Notes: generated from the sequence alone by a model not told the origin. 64,000 bases of DNA from Anolis sagrei (GCF_037176765.1 NC_090022.1:229521117-229585116), one strand, 5' to 3'. Counted from the stretch's first letter, positions 45,171-55,848 are shown. Program-made: numbers and translations.

Positions 45171-45762
45171 TTATTTCTACTTGCATCTGCCAACCTTCTA
45201 TTGTCTGCATTTTAAGCATCGGATGTTCTTCCGATTCAAGCCGAGTTATTTCTTTCTTCTTTCTGCGCTTCCGAGTAAAACGCTCAATCCTGCATTGTAT
45301 CTCTCTTGAAAAACATAGGCTTTGGATGATGGATAATGGCAATGGATAACAATTCCTAATTAAAATAAAGTAAGGAAGCAAGCGTGTTGGTGTCAACTCT
45401 TCAAGATCAGCTTTCCATTGCTTTTTGCTTTTTGATATAAGCGGATATCTGGGATGTACAGGTTTGCAGATGGATTTAGAACGCGATTTCTTGCGGGTGT
45501 CTTTGTCTTCTCTTCTGTCTTTCAGAAAATCGAAATGTTCAGTTACAAAATCTTCTGCTCGAAGGCTTGCTAAGGAAATGCCACTAGATTTCTTGACCTC
45601 CAAGCGTTTCGCCTTCTCATGTCTTGCAGTCTTCTTCCAAGCTTTTAAAGTTGACCGGATAGCATGGAAAAGGGATGCATGGGACTCCAAAACATCCACC
45701 CCATAAAGGTGTGTCTCTTGTCCCCATTTTAGGCATTTGTGGGCCAGTAACAGTTCTGACAC
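45171..45762 (-). CDS. Uncharacterised gene, exon B
   Basis: This 592-nt exon has acceptor gtttctttctccag and donor ATAA|gtaaac, phase 0 in and phase 1 out. It reads VSELLLAHKCLKWGQETHLY… and runs without a stop for about 197 codons. It is rich in Lys and Arg, with clusters such as RREDKDTRKKSRSKS and RFTRKRRKKKEI that look like nuclear-localisation or nucleic-acid-contact patches. No membrane segment or catalytic motif is visible. The middle (DLEELTPTRLLPYFILIRNC) is more hydrophobic and could be folded. If the phase 1 donor is ignored the frame continues 49 nt to TAA, giving a shorter alternative C-terminus (SKHVREQDCSDPSLG). The exact join with exon C favours splicing. Confidence 0.72.
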
Positions 45763-45764
45763 CT

Positions 45765-46225
45765 GGAGAAAGAAACAGACCCAGCATACTGACACTGATC
45801 TCGAATTGAAAGATATAATAGCTTATCAACTTATTGTTTGAGTTATGGATCCGCTTGGTAACTAACTACAAAGACTTAGAAGAAAAGTACATAATAAAGT
45901 TTATACTCAAGCTAATAATGCCTAGAAGGAAAATGTATTCAATATAAGATAGCAAAGTCAGTTAGCAATGACAGCAGTCACTGAAGAGTTTCAAAAGCTA
46001 TCTCGTGTCCTTTGTGTCCTTGTTGCAAAGATTGTGTCTTCAGAAATATTATGATAAACTCTGGCTTGCTGGTAATAAGCTGTGAGCTGGTGCATAAAAC
46101 TCTTTTTCTCCTTCTCATCCCCAGCCATTAGCACTACCAACTAAACTAACCAAAATGGGAGTGCAACAAAGTTTCAGAATTAAAGCCCATACACAGATGG
46201 CTACATAGTAGTTGGGGGGAAATCA
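45765..46225. other. Intron of the uncharacterised gene, nothing recognised
   Basis: No supported feature. Confidence 0.4.
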
Positions 46226-46285
46226 CAAAGGCTCCACCTACACTGCCATATAATTCAGTTGGAAAATGCATTATATGGTCAGTGT

Positions 46286-46589
46286 CAGGCATGTAGCCGG
46301 GAAGGGGGGGGGGGGGGCGCTTGAGGGGCTTCAGCCCCCCCCCCCCCCCCAAATTCTCATGGTGGTTCGCAAAAAGGCCTTGCCGGTGCATTATTTAAAC
46401 TGTTATGTTTATTCATATCATGATCTGATCACCATACTCAATATATCCCATATGCATGGGGGTATTGGGGTAATGATACAAAAGGTTTGCTAGGCTAGAC
46501 CCTCTTTCACTCAGCCCCCCCCGAAACCCCCCTGAAATTTTTTTAGCCCCCCCCCCCCCCCCCGAAACGAAATCCTGGTTACAGGCCTG
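46286..46589. mobile_element. hAT MITE, caggcatgtagcc family, nested
   Basis: 304 bp with ends CAGGCATGTAGCCGGGA / TCCTGGTTACAGGCCTG, flanks gtcagtgt / gccagtgt (7 of 8). Reverse-orientation sister of 11,659, with longer G and C homopolymers. Confidence 0.94.
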
Positions 46590-46647
46590 GCCAGTGTAGA
46601 GTCATATAATGCAATTTAACTGCATTGATCTGCATTATATGAATCTA

Positions 46648-47290
46648 GGTAAAAGCAGAGGCGGTCCTAGGTAATTTTCAATGGTAAGCAAACAGTATTT
46701 TGGCGCTCCCCAACCAATCACTGATATATATTTTCTGTTTGTCGTGGGAGTTCTGTGTGCCATATTTGGTTCAATTCCATCATTGGTGGAGTTCAGAATG
46801 CTCTTTGATTGTAGGTGAACTATACATCCCAGTAACTACAAGTTGTATATGTCAAGGTCTATTTTTCCCCAAGAGCGCCTCAAGAGCGCCCCTGGGCAGA
46901 ATCAACTATACTGCAAATGCTTACTTTGCCTAATGGGTTGAGCCGCCCCTGGGTAAAGGCAAAGCTAAAGGTTTTCCCCTGACATTAAGTTCAGTCGTGT
47001 CCTACTCTGGGGGTTGGTGCTCATCTCCATTTCTAAACCGAAGAGCCAGCTTTGTCCATAGACACCTCCAAGGTCATATGGCTGGCATGACTGCATGGAT
47101 CACTGTTACCTTCTCGCAGGAGCAGTACCTATTGATCTACCCACATTTGCATGTTTCTGAACTGCTAGGTTGGCAGAAGCTGGGGCTGATAGTGGAAGCT
47201 CATGCCACTCCTTGGATTCAAACCTGTGACCTTTCGGTCAACAAGTTTAGCAGCTCAGCGGTTTAACCCACTGCACCACTGGGGGCTCCT
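46648..47290 (-). mobile_element. Sauria SINE, split in its tail by a hAT MITE
   Basis: The SINE body spans 46,952-47,290. Perfect 11-bp target duplications atatgaatcta at 46,637-46,647 and 47,291-47,301 show that the remaining tail bases (46,648-46,655) lie left of the hAT insertion. Confidence 0.92.
46656..46951. mobile_element. hAT element, cagaggcgg/ccgcccctg ends, nested in SINE tail
   Basis: 296 bp, terminal inverted repeats CAGAGGCGG / CCGCCCCTG, target duplications ggtaaaag / ggtaaagg. It contains one module (tcaattccatcattggtgga) shared with the SPIN-like element at 28.3 kb. Confidence 0.92.
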
Positions 47291-47489
47291 ATATGAATCT
47301 ACACTGACTATATAATGCAGGTTTAAACTGCATTATATGGCAGTGTAGATGAGGTCAAAGGACTTTATGTAAGAGCTAACATGGCAATAGTTAAAATAGT
47401 TAAAAAGCAAGGCTAATATAGCAAGGCTAAAATGCGAGAGGTTGCAAGATACAAACTGCCAAGCTCTTTTCCCAGAGTTAATCACTCAC

Positions 47490-47576
47490 CTTGCAGTTGA
47501 AAGGAAGTAATTCACTCTTCTCCCCATTATTTGTTGGTTCATCTTCTTTAAGTTGACTCATTGCAGCTGCTCTTTG
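47490..47576 (-). CDS. Uncharacterised gene, exon A (putative start)
   Basis: The minus strand has acceptor ttttgctttgccag, then 87 nt ending AAG|gtgagt. An ATG at 47,561 gives MSQLKEDEPTNNGEKSELLP then FNCK, phase 0 out. The 15 nt upstream of this ATG (QRAAA) are also open, so coding sequence could begin in an earlier exon. With exons B and C the ORF is exactly 918 nt, 305 residues plus stop. I do not recognise the protein. The gene lies between GOLM1 and ISCA1, where mammals have C9orf153, but what I recall of C9orf153 does not resemble it. A possible 5' exon lies in the CpG-enriched inverted repeat near 52,960 (donor GAGAG|gtaata), unproven. Confidence 0.72.
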
Positions 47577-47847
47577 CTGGCAAAGCAAAACAATTCAATT
47601 CTGGTGGTAAGTGGAGAAAAAGAGATGTGCAACATTGATTAGTTTTGGAAAACAAAACAAAACAAAAAAGAATGAAAAGAGGAAAGTCTGCGGATTGAAT
47701 CAATGCATTTCAGTCTTCCTTACAATCCTATAGTAACCAGCTAACCATGTATCATGTACAATTAGCAGCATGAATATCCATGGAAAGTATTCCCAAATTC
47801 ATCAGGTGCAATGAGCCAAGAGCCCAGGTAAGTCTGTTACGTTAGAT

Positions 47848-47983
47848 CAGTGGTTCTCAACCTATGGGTCCACAGATGTTTTGATCTTCAACTCCCAGAA
47901 TACCTAACAGCTGGTAAACTAGCTGGAATTTCTGGGAGTACTAGACCAAAAACACCTGGGGACCCACAATTTGAGAACCATTG
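47848..47983. mobile_element. hAT MITE, cagtggttctcaacc family
   Basis: 136 bp, flanks cgttagat / tgttagat (7 of 8). Confidence 0.92.
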
Positions 47984-48102
47984 TGTTAGATGGAGGTCTA
48001 CAGTGATATTCTTAAATGTAAATGGAGCATATGAAAAAAAGTGAATAAAATGTCTAGAACAGCTTGACTGCTGCAGTTTCACTTCACTCTAACAACTGAG
48101 GC

Positions 48103-48251
48103 CTCTTCCACACAGCTGAACAAAATCCCACATTTTCTGCTTTGAACTGGAATATATGGCAATGTGGACTCAGATAACCCAGTTCAAAGCAGATATTGTG
48201 GAACTTTCTGCCTTGATATTCTGGGTTATATGACTGTGTGGAAGGGCCCTC
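48103..48251. mobile_element. Palindromic MITE, gggccctt ends
   Basis: ggcctcttccacacagctga … gactgtgtggaagggccc, family of 21,248. Confidence 0.85.
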
Positions 48252-48442
48252 ATATAATCCAGTTCAAGGCAGATAATCAGGGATCAGATCCTATGCTATA
48301 AGGCAGTGTAGATTCAGCCTACGACTGACCCAAGATCCACCAATCATGGCTGAACCTGGATCACTCCAATGAAGAGGAGAATTAATGCAGTACGAGACCA
48401 CTTTGGCTCCTTCCATACCGCTCCCAGGATCTGATCCCAGAA

Positions 48443-48752
48443 TAAAGGTAAAGGTTTCCCCTTGACATTGAGTCAAGCCCTGTCTGACTTTGGGGCTCCA
48501 CTGCATTTCTAAACCAAAGAGCCGGCATTGTCCATAGACATCTCCAAGGTCATGCGGGCAGTGCGACTCTGTTACCTTCCTGCAGAAGCAGTACCTGTTG
48601 ATCTACTCACGCATATTTTCAAACTACTAGGTTGGCAGAAGCTGGACCTAATAGTGGAAGCTCACCCCACTCCCGAGATTTGAACTGCCAACTTTTTTGT
48701 CAGCAAACTTAGCAGCTCAGTGCATTAACCCGCTACGCCACCAGGGTGCCCC
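48443..48752 (-). mobile_element. Sauria SINE
   Basis: Minus-strand full-length copy: ggtaaaggtttccccttgac … ctacgccaccagggtgcccc. Confidence 0.9.
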
Positions 48753-49260
48753 TAGATTATCCACTTTAAACTGGATTATGATTGTATGTGAACTACACTG
48801 CCAGATAATCTGGTATGAGAAGAGACTCTGGGGTCAGAGGCTGGGATATAGGGGCAGTGTGGACGGAGCCCTACACTGACATTTAAAATCCAGATTATCT
48901 GTTTTGAACTGGATTATATAGTAGTGTAGACCCATATAATCCAGTTCAAAGCCGTTAACCTGGAAAAACTGGATTATATGGCAGAGTAGAAGGAGCCTTA
49001 CGCTGGATCTACACTGCCATATAATCGAGATTATCAAAGCAGATAATCCACATTATCTGCTTTGAACTGGATTATATAAATCTGCACTGCCATATAATCC
49101 AGTTCAACACAGATAATATGGAAGTCTACACTGCCATACAATCCAGTTTGACACAGATGATCTGGAAGTCTACAATGCCATATAATCCAGTTCAAAGCAA
49201 ATAATGTGGACTATCTACTTGGATAATCTGGATGGTATGGCAGTGGAGATCCAGCCTAAA
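48753..49260. repeat. Cluster of tandem and inverted MITE cores
   Basis: At least six repeats of ctacactgccatataatcca gttcaa with variable spacing, three of them direct at about 45-50 bp period (49,080-49,190) with gatnatntggaagtct between. Confidence 0.85.
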
Positions 49261-49264
49261 TCGA

Positions 49265-49375
49265 TTTGCAGGTAGAATGAATGCAGTTTGACACAACTTT
49301 AACTGTCATGGGATCCTGGGAGCTGTAGTTTAGGGAGGTCCCAGCACTCGTGGGCAGAGAAAGCTCAAGACCATG
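49265..49375. mobile_element. Half of a palindromic MITE (agtttgacac family)
   Basis: tagaatgaatgcagtttgac … gtgggcagagaaagctcaag; only the left arm. Confidence 0.7.
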
Positions 49376-49770
49376 TGAAAGGACACCCCCCCCCCCCCCC
49401 CGCCCAGCATGGAACCAGGGTAGTGAAGGGGCCTTAGTTCTCCTGCGCCAGACCCAAGGAGGGCAGAGAGATGGAGACGGATCTCCTCCTGCCTGCACAG
49501 AGAGGGAAAGCGGCAAAGCTAGAGACAGACCTTCTGGGAGAGCTGCGCCTGGCATTACATCGCCTTGCCTTGCCTTGGTGGGCTTTTCAGGGGGCGGCCC
49601 TTTCCGCAGGAGCTCTTTATCGCGTCACAGCGCCACCCCAAAAGCCCCTTTACTTTGGGGAGGGAGGGGTTGGGGAAGAGGAGGAGGGGGGTTGTTGTTC
49701 CCAAGCGCCCTCCAGCCGACCTTTGCATAGCGTGACCTCCAAGCCCCCCCCCCCTCACTCATCCACAATC
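49376..49770. promoter_or_regulatory. GC-rich stretch, possible promoter
   Basis: GC-rich with several CpGs (tatcgcgtcacagcg, ggggcggccctttccgc) and G/C homopolymers, 1.8 kb upstream of exon A of the uncharacterised gene. A weak minus-strand donor (tga|gtgagg) near 49,756 is the only splice signal. Open frames here lack similarity. Confidence 0.3.
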
Positions 49771-49974
49771 CTTGCACACACACAAACTCTTTTCAGTCTT
49801 CAAGTCGTTTCTGAATTAGGGTCACCCTATCGCTGGATTTTCTTTGGGAAGATCTTCCTTTCCTCTCAAGGGCAAAGTGTGACTTAGAGGTTTCCCTGGC
49901 TATTTGGGGATTTGAACCCCGGTCTCCATTCGCAGGCATGGGCAAACTAACTTGGTGGCCGCATGCTAGCACTC

Positions 49975-50950
49975 CCTGCCAGGAGGACTGGCTGCCCAGT
50001 GATGGAAAGGAGGAAGGGAAAGATGGAAGGACGAAAGGGTAGGGAAGGATGGAAGGAGAAAAAAGGAGAGAGGGAGGAAAGAAGGAAGGAAGGAAAGACA
50101 AAAAGGAAGAAAGGAAGGCTGAAAGGGAAGGGAGGAAAAAGAGAAGGGAGGAAGAGAAGGTGGAAGGATAAAGGAAAAAGGAAGGAAAGACAAAAGGGAA
50201 AGAAGGAGAAAAAGAGGGAAGGAAGGAAGTGTGGAAGGAAAGGATGGAAGGAGAAAGAGGTAAGGAGGAAGGAAAGAGATAAGAAAAGACAAAAGGGAAG
50301 GAAGAAAAAAGAGAAGGGAGGAAAGATGGAGGAAAAAGAAAGGAAAGACAAAAGGGAAGTGAGAGGGAAGGAAGAAAGGGTGAAAGGGAAGGGTGGAAGG
50401 AGAAAGGGAGGGAAGAAGGAAGGAAAGAGATAAGGAAGGAAAGACAAAAGGGACGGAGGGAAGGAAAGGAAGTAGGAAGAGAGGGAAGGAAGAGTGGAAG
50501 GAAAGGATGGAAGGAGCAAGAGGGAGGTAAGGAAGGAAAGATAAGGAAGGAATGACAAAAGGGGTGGGAGGAAGGGAAGAAAGAAGGAAGGATGAAAGAG
50601 GGGGAATGGAAGGAAGGGAAGGATAAAAGAGAGAAGGAAGGAAGGAGAGAGAGGGAAGGAAAAAAGGGTGGAAGGGAAGAATGGAAGGAGAAAGAGGGAG
50701 GTAAGGAGGAAGGAATGAGATAAGGAAGGAAAGACAAAAGGGAAGGAAGAAGGAAAGAGAAGGAAGGAAGGATGAAAGGGGGAATGGAAGGATGGATAGA
50801 AGGAAGGGAAGGATAAAAGAGAAGAGAGGCAAGACAAAAGGGAAGAAAGGAAGGAGAAAGAGAGGGAAGGAAGGATGAAAGGGTAGAAGGGAAAGGGAAA
50901 GAGGGAGGGAAGAAGGAAGGAAAGAGAGAAGGAAGGAAGGATAGATAGGA
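49975..50950. repeat. ~1-kb purine-strand tract (GGAA/GAAA-rich)
   Basis: The plus strand is almost only A and G for nearly 1 kb (aaggaaggaaagacaaaagg type repeats). The long minus frames here (up to 369 residues of Phe/Leu/Pro/Ser) are composition artefacts. Confidence 0.93.
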
Positions 50951-51042
50951 TGGTGACAGAGGAGGGCCTGAGAAAATAGCCCAAGGGGCCAGGCCTGGGT
51001 TTGCCCATACCTGCCATTAGGATAGGCAATAGAATACTTGGT

Positions 51043-51592
51043 CAGGTCAAAGGCAGCAGGACAAGAAGACCACATGGAGATGGATAGTCCTGAGCAGGAG
51101 AGGGTGGGGTGACTTGTAGGGCTCTCAGGCTGGATCTACATTGCCATATTTGAATCCAGATTACACTGTGTAACAGGATTTTTGTTCCTGGGTTAATAAA
51201 TGTCATTTCCTCATTGGTTGTATCATAAAAACATGCAAAAAGTTTATTAAAGTGCCAAAAAAAAAATTCAGGACATCCTGTGGGCACATTTTGCTATGAT
51301 TTTTCAGTGAATATCTCATTGGGTCTCAACCAAATCAACATAAGTTTATGGCAGCCACAAAAATTATATTTCTGGAGTATAACAATTACTTTCAAAGTAA
51401 GTACTGCACAATTAAAAGTAAGTACTGTACAATTCAAACCCGGAAGATTTTTTTTCAAGTTTTGTTGCATAGTTTAATACTTAGGCAAAAGGCAGCAGGA
51501 CAAGAGGACCACATTAAGATGGAAAGTCTGCAGCAGGACATGATGAGGTGACTTGTAGGTCTCTAGGTTGGATCTATACTGCCATATAATCC
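51043..51592. repeat. Direct repeat of ~110 bp, spaced 440 bp
   Basis: ggcagcaggacaagaagacc acatggagatgg … gtgacttgtagggctctcag at 51,049-51,150 recurs at 51,489-51,592 with about 85% identity, each copy leading into a MITE core. Confidence 0.8.
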
Positions 51593-51659
51593 AGTTCAAA
51601 GCAAATAATCTGGATTCAGAAACAGGATTATATGGCAGTGTAGATGGGGCATCTTTCAT

Positions 51660-52705
51660 TGGGTCACCATAAATTGAAGCCAATTAGATGTCTCCCGAGC
51701 CATTGCCTAAATGCTCAAACCACAACACCACACTGGAACAAGCCTTCCTACTATTTTCCTACTGCCTTTTATCTTACCAAGCATTTATTTTTCTTTGAGA
51801 GTGAATCAAGTCATGATACGGCTAAAGTGTGACAGTTTGGTTATCTTGGCTTCTAACTTTATTTGCTCTTGAACCCATTTATTTGTCTTTTTAGCAGGAC
51901 ACGGTATTCATAGAACTCTTCTTCAGTGCATTTTGATGTTCCTCTTCACACCTTTTTTCATTATCAATTTTTTATAGCTACACATAGAAATTAGAAATAC
52001 AATAAGGTGTAAGTAGTCCTCCTCCTCCTCTTCATAGGCTTAAGTGCATAGATTGTTTTTAAAAGCTTTCTAAAGGAGAGGAGAGAGAAGGACATTTTTA
52101 ATTCTTTAGGGAGGCAGTTCCAGAGGTGAGGAGCAATCACGGAGAAGGCCCTCTCTCTCATCCCCACCACCGCACTTGAGACAGGGGCGGTCTGAGAGGA
52201 GGGCCTCCTCTACAGATCATAGCACTTGTGCTGATTTGTATATGGAGATAAGGTTTCTCATCACCTTCCTTCCTTCCTGGTTCAACTAACATGGATATAT
52301 CAAACCTAGTAATTCCATTTACACCAGTAGGATTAAAATAGTAAACTTAAATAATTTTACTGACATGGGAATAATTCATATTCACTTTTAAGGAAATAGG
52401 ATTCATTCTCAAATTTTAAACACAACTCATACCTTTGGTCCAGATTTCAACAGAATTTGTGGCATGGAAAACAGCCAGTTCTAAATTCTGCCTTCTCAGA
52501 ATTGAGCAAAACAAAATCACCAAAATGCAATTCTTTCAGCCTGTCTTTTTTCCTCTTTTGATAACTTTCAACCAGAATAACAAAAACAGAGTGCAATAAT
52601 CCACGCAACTGTCGCAATGAAGATTAATGCGTAGACACATATATATGCGGAAGCTTTCTCCAACTAAGGAGCAAACTCACACTTTAGTCTTGTAGTAGAG
52701 TTTAT
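51660..52705. other. Intergenic; one LINE-like relic
   Basis: 52,070-52,210 (ggcagttccagaggtgagga gcaatcacggagaaggccct) resembles a LINE-derived relic common in reptiles. Nothing else recognised. Confidence 0.45.
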
Positions 52706-52712
52706 GCAAAAA

Positions 52713-53097
52713 CATATGGCAAAAGTATGATAGCTGGGACCCTACGCTACGCTACTTGTGCAACGCAGCTCAGAATTAATGAAGGGGAGATGTGCGCAAG
52801 ACAGCAGAACGAGTGAGAGACGCATCTGCGACAGGATAGCAGTGAAATAATTTAACTCAGGTGCGAAAGGATAAAGGTGAAGTAATGTAAGAGTTATTTA
52901 ATGTTAAATGATAAACAACGGCTTACGAAGATGGTAAACAGGATAGAAATATTACCTCTCCCCCTTTCTGGCGAACAATGTTGCCATGACTCTGACGCAG
53001 CTGCGTCTCTCCCTCGCTGCACTGTCTTGCGCACGTGTTCCCCTCATTAATTCAGACCCGTCTTGCACAACCAGTATCATACTTTGCCAAACATATA
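52713..53097. repeat. CpG-enriched inverted repeat, arms ~110-120 bp
   Basis: The left arm 52,713-52,836 (ggcaaaagtatgatag … gaattaatgaaggggagatg tgcgcaagacagcag … gacgcatctgcg) matches the reverse complement of 52,991-53,097 at roughly 75-80%. Both arms contain tgcgcaagacag. Between them a minus-strand frame MATLFARKGER ends in a donor-like AG|gtaata near 52,947. Confidence 0.7.
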
Positions 53098-53099
53098 TA

Positions 53100-54140
53100 C
53101 AGAGTCCAATTCTTCTCTGCAAGCCACAAGCCTCTCAGAACTCCAATACCTTCACAAAAAACTCCAACCTCTGAACTCTTTCCAACACCACCACAAGGAG
53201 TAACCCTTTTTTACTCTTTATTAGCCCAGCAGTTATCCCACCCTGACTGCAACTACCCAATGCTTAGCAGGTGGCCCACTACCTGCTGCCCTGATTCTTG
53301 CACCACTTGTTACTTAAGAAATGATAAGAACTCTTAACAGGAACAACTCTGAGGATAAAGTACAACTCTAAGATGTTCAGGAGTGATTTGCTGCAGACAT
53401 CTCCAGAGATGTATATCATTTTTACCAAAGGTAATTTATTATAACAGGTCTAAGGTACAGTATTGCACATATTACAGATTATTAGAAAAGATGAACACTC
53501 AATTATAAATGATTACCAACAAACATTGACTTCTGATTTGTGCATTAGGTTTTCAAATAAGACAAGAAATTACATTTGTATAGTGTGGAAGTGCACATTT
53601 AATTCACAGAGATTTTTATACAAAAGAAAGAGAACACAACATTCTTCGGTTATGTTTTTTAAAAAAAATGAATACATCGATAGCATTCATGTATGGTACG
53701 GCTTACATTCATTCCCAGTCCTAGTCAAAATTGTGCCCCATAGAAAATTTTAGATTGCAGGAGCCCAACTTTTTTGCAGGATGGAAGAATCGTAATATTA
53801 GGCTTATTCTGACACATTTGTATATGCAACTCTCTATGGAAGCAGAATCAACATGCAAAGGTTGCACATTTCTTGGCCCTTGCCTAGACCTTTTTTCTAG
53901 TTGCAGTTAAACTTGTGTCAGAGGAAGAGTGTGTTGAAGCCTTTTCTTGAGTTTGCTAGGGAAGGGATTCTACAGTTGATTCCAAGCCGCTTCTGCCACT
54001 GCTGGACTGCTTTCACAGTTAAGATTTTTCCTCCAGTGTTAATACATGTTTGATTGCCGCCAGTGTGATGTAACACACCAAGCACTCATCTGGTAACATA
54101 TTTTTCTCTCAAATAGGGTAGTACACATGTCTGCTTACAT
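53100..54140. other. Intergenic, nothing recognised
   Basis: Short open frames only. Confidence 0.4.
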
Positions 54141-54145
54141 TAGAT

Positions 54146-54391
54146 TTTTTTTCACGTTAGAAGTGACTTGAGAAACTGCAAGTCGCTTCTGGTGTGAGAG
54201 AATTGGCCGTCTGCAGGGATGTTGCCCAGGGAATGCCCGAATGTGCTATTATCCTGTGGGAGCCTTCTCTCATGTCCCTGCATGGGAAGCAGGAGCAGAC
54301 AGATGGGAACTCACCCTGTCTTATGGATTTGAACTGCCAACATTCAGGTTAGCCGGCACAAGGGTTTAACTCATTTTGCTACTGTGGCTCC
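54146..54391 (-). mobile_element. Anolis SINE2-type element
   Basis: gttagaagtgacttgagaaa ctgcaag … cattttgctactgtggctcc, minus strand, full-length. Confidence 0.9.
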
Positions 54392-54399
54392 TACATTTG

Positions 54400-55005
54400 T
54401 AAGATAACTGAATATGAGCTATAAAAGAGTTCTAAAAAGGTTTGGGTGGAAATGTGGCTTTGCTTCCTCTAAACAGATAAACGGAAAAATTATACCTTTT
54501 AGCAGCACGGTACTGTCTTAATTGGAAGACTATGCAAACAAGTCCTACACTGATTTTAAAATTCATGATATGAACCATAAGTAATCATATTAATACATAC
54601 AGGCATTTTTTTAAAAAAAATATTCATTTTCCTATTCAAACAAATGATAAATTGAATGGAAAAGTTTCACCAGATGTCTTCTTGTCAGGATGAACTTTAA
54701 CCAAAATAGTAACGTATGTCACTGTAATAATGCTATCTAAGAAAATTGCTCAGAAAGAAGTAACTTGTTTTCCTGAAAAACCAGATCACTTAAAATGACG
54801 CAGACATATGAACTGTGCAGAGAATTTGTATTTACTTTGGGGCATCTATATTAATAAGCCAAAAAAGAGAAAGGATTTTTAAAGACAATAAAATTCTGTC
54901 TTATCTCCTTCCTTAAAAAAAGATAAAAGTATTCCTTAAAATATTAGTGGCTTTCCTAGTGGCAACAAAAGAGACACTGGATATTCAACAAAATCTAGAT
55001 ATACC
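54400..55005. other. ISCA1 3' flank, nothing recognised
   Basis: No supported feature. Confidence 0.4.
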
Positions 55006-55009
55006 TTAT

Positions 55010-55435
55010 ATAAACCAATCCAAATATAAGCCAAAACACCTAATTTTATCACAAAAACACAAACAAACAAACAAACAAACAAAAATCTGGGAAAATTATT
55101 GCCTCAAGTATAAGCCTAGGGTGGGAAATGTAGCAGCTACTGGTACATTTCAAAATAAAAATAGATACCAATGAAATTATATTAATTGAGGCACACAGCT
55201 TCTCCTCCCCTCTCAGCACAGCAACCCAGCTGGAATGCCGCATGCCTTCCTCTCCTCCTCTCTCAGCACAGAGATCCAGCTGTGTTGCTGTCCTGAAAAA
55301 GGAGGCACACAGCTGGTAGAAGCCCTGCAAAGGACACCTTCCTGCCAGGACCCTCACTTGAGTATAAACCGAGGGGGTCTTTCCAGTATACAAAGGTGCT
55401 GAAAAACTAGGCTTATATTTGAGTATATACAGTAA
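55010..55435. mobile_element. DNA transposon-like element with tataag ends
   Basis: Inverted ends (atataagccaaaacacctaa / aggcttatatttgagtatat acagta) and an internal repeated agcacagngacccagct. An (aaac)n tract lies at 55,063-55,082. Probably an old mariner-type element. Confidence 0.6.
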
Positions 55436-55842
55436 ATTATTTTAAATGAAGATTAATTGACATCAAATATATAAGCACGTGAGCTTTTCAGTATGCTAAC
55501 ATTTTGTTTTAACAGCTCGTGGCTTTTTTTGGGGGAAAAAGAAAACACTGAATTTTTTTTGGTACAAGTAAGTTTCACTTTAAAGTCTAATAAGGGCTTC
55601 AATGCAAACAGTACTCTTAACTTTTAAAAAAACAAACAAAGAAGTGGAAATACAACTTTGCATACATAACACTTTTCGGTTGTGTCTTGTGAAGAAACAA
55701 TGAGATCTCAATGTATAAGGATTTCTGCAAATAAAATTAAAAGATATCCTGATGGATCTCAAAGTGCTTTCACTTATCAAACTTTGGAAATATGCAAGGG
55801 CTGCGATTTAACACACAGATTACACTTCAGAAAGGCAGTACT

Positions 55843-55848
55843 TTTATT
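55843..55848 (-). terminator. ISCA1: Candidate ISCA1 polyadenylation signal
   Basis: Minus-strand AATAAA about 100 nt downstream of the ISCA1 stop. Mammalian ISCA1 has a longer 3' UTR, so further sites to the left are possible. Confidence 0.3.

Larger units (their letters stand above)
46230..47357. mobile_element. Palindromic MITE carrying nested insertions
   Basis: Ends cctacactgccatataat / attatatggcagtgtagatg agg. The element resumes after each of two direct insertions: at 46,598 after a hAT MITE and at 47,302 after a SINE. Confidence 0.88.

Noticed and set aside
43877-47576. Naming the middle gene C9orf153 by position
   Set aside because: Synteny alone; the predicted 305-residue protein does not resemble what I recall of C9orf153.
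48753-49260. CRISPR array
   Set aside because: Repeats are irregular MITE cores with variable spacing in a vertebrate genome.
49350-49887. 126- and 138-residue plus-strand ORFs
   Set aside because: They lie in a GC-rich, homopolymer-containing stretch and lack any recognisable domain.
49793-51075. Minus-strand ORFs of 314-369 residues, the longest after the SCAN-ZNF
   Set aside because: All three frames are open because the strand is almost pure pyrimidine; the peptides are Phe/Leu/Pro/Ser low complexity.
53035-53337. 100-residue plus-strand ORF beside the inverted repeat
   Set aside because: Ser/Thr/Pro-rich without similarity; it starts inside the right arm of the inverted repeat.
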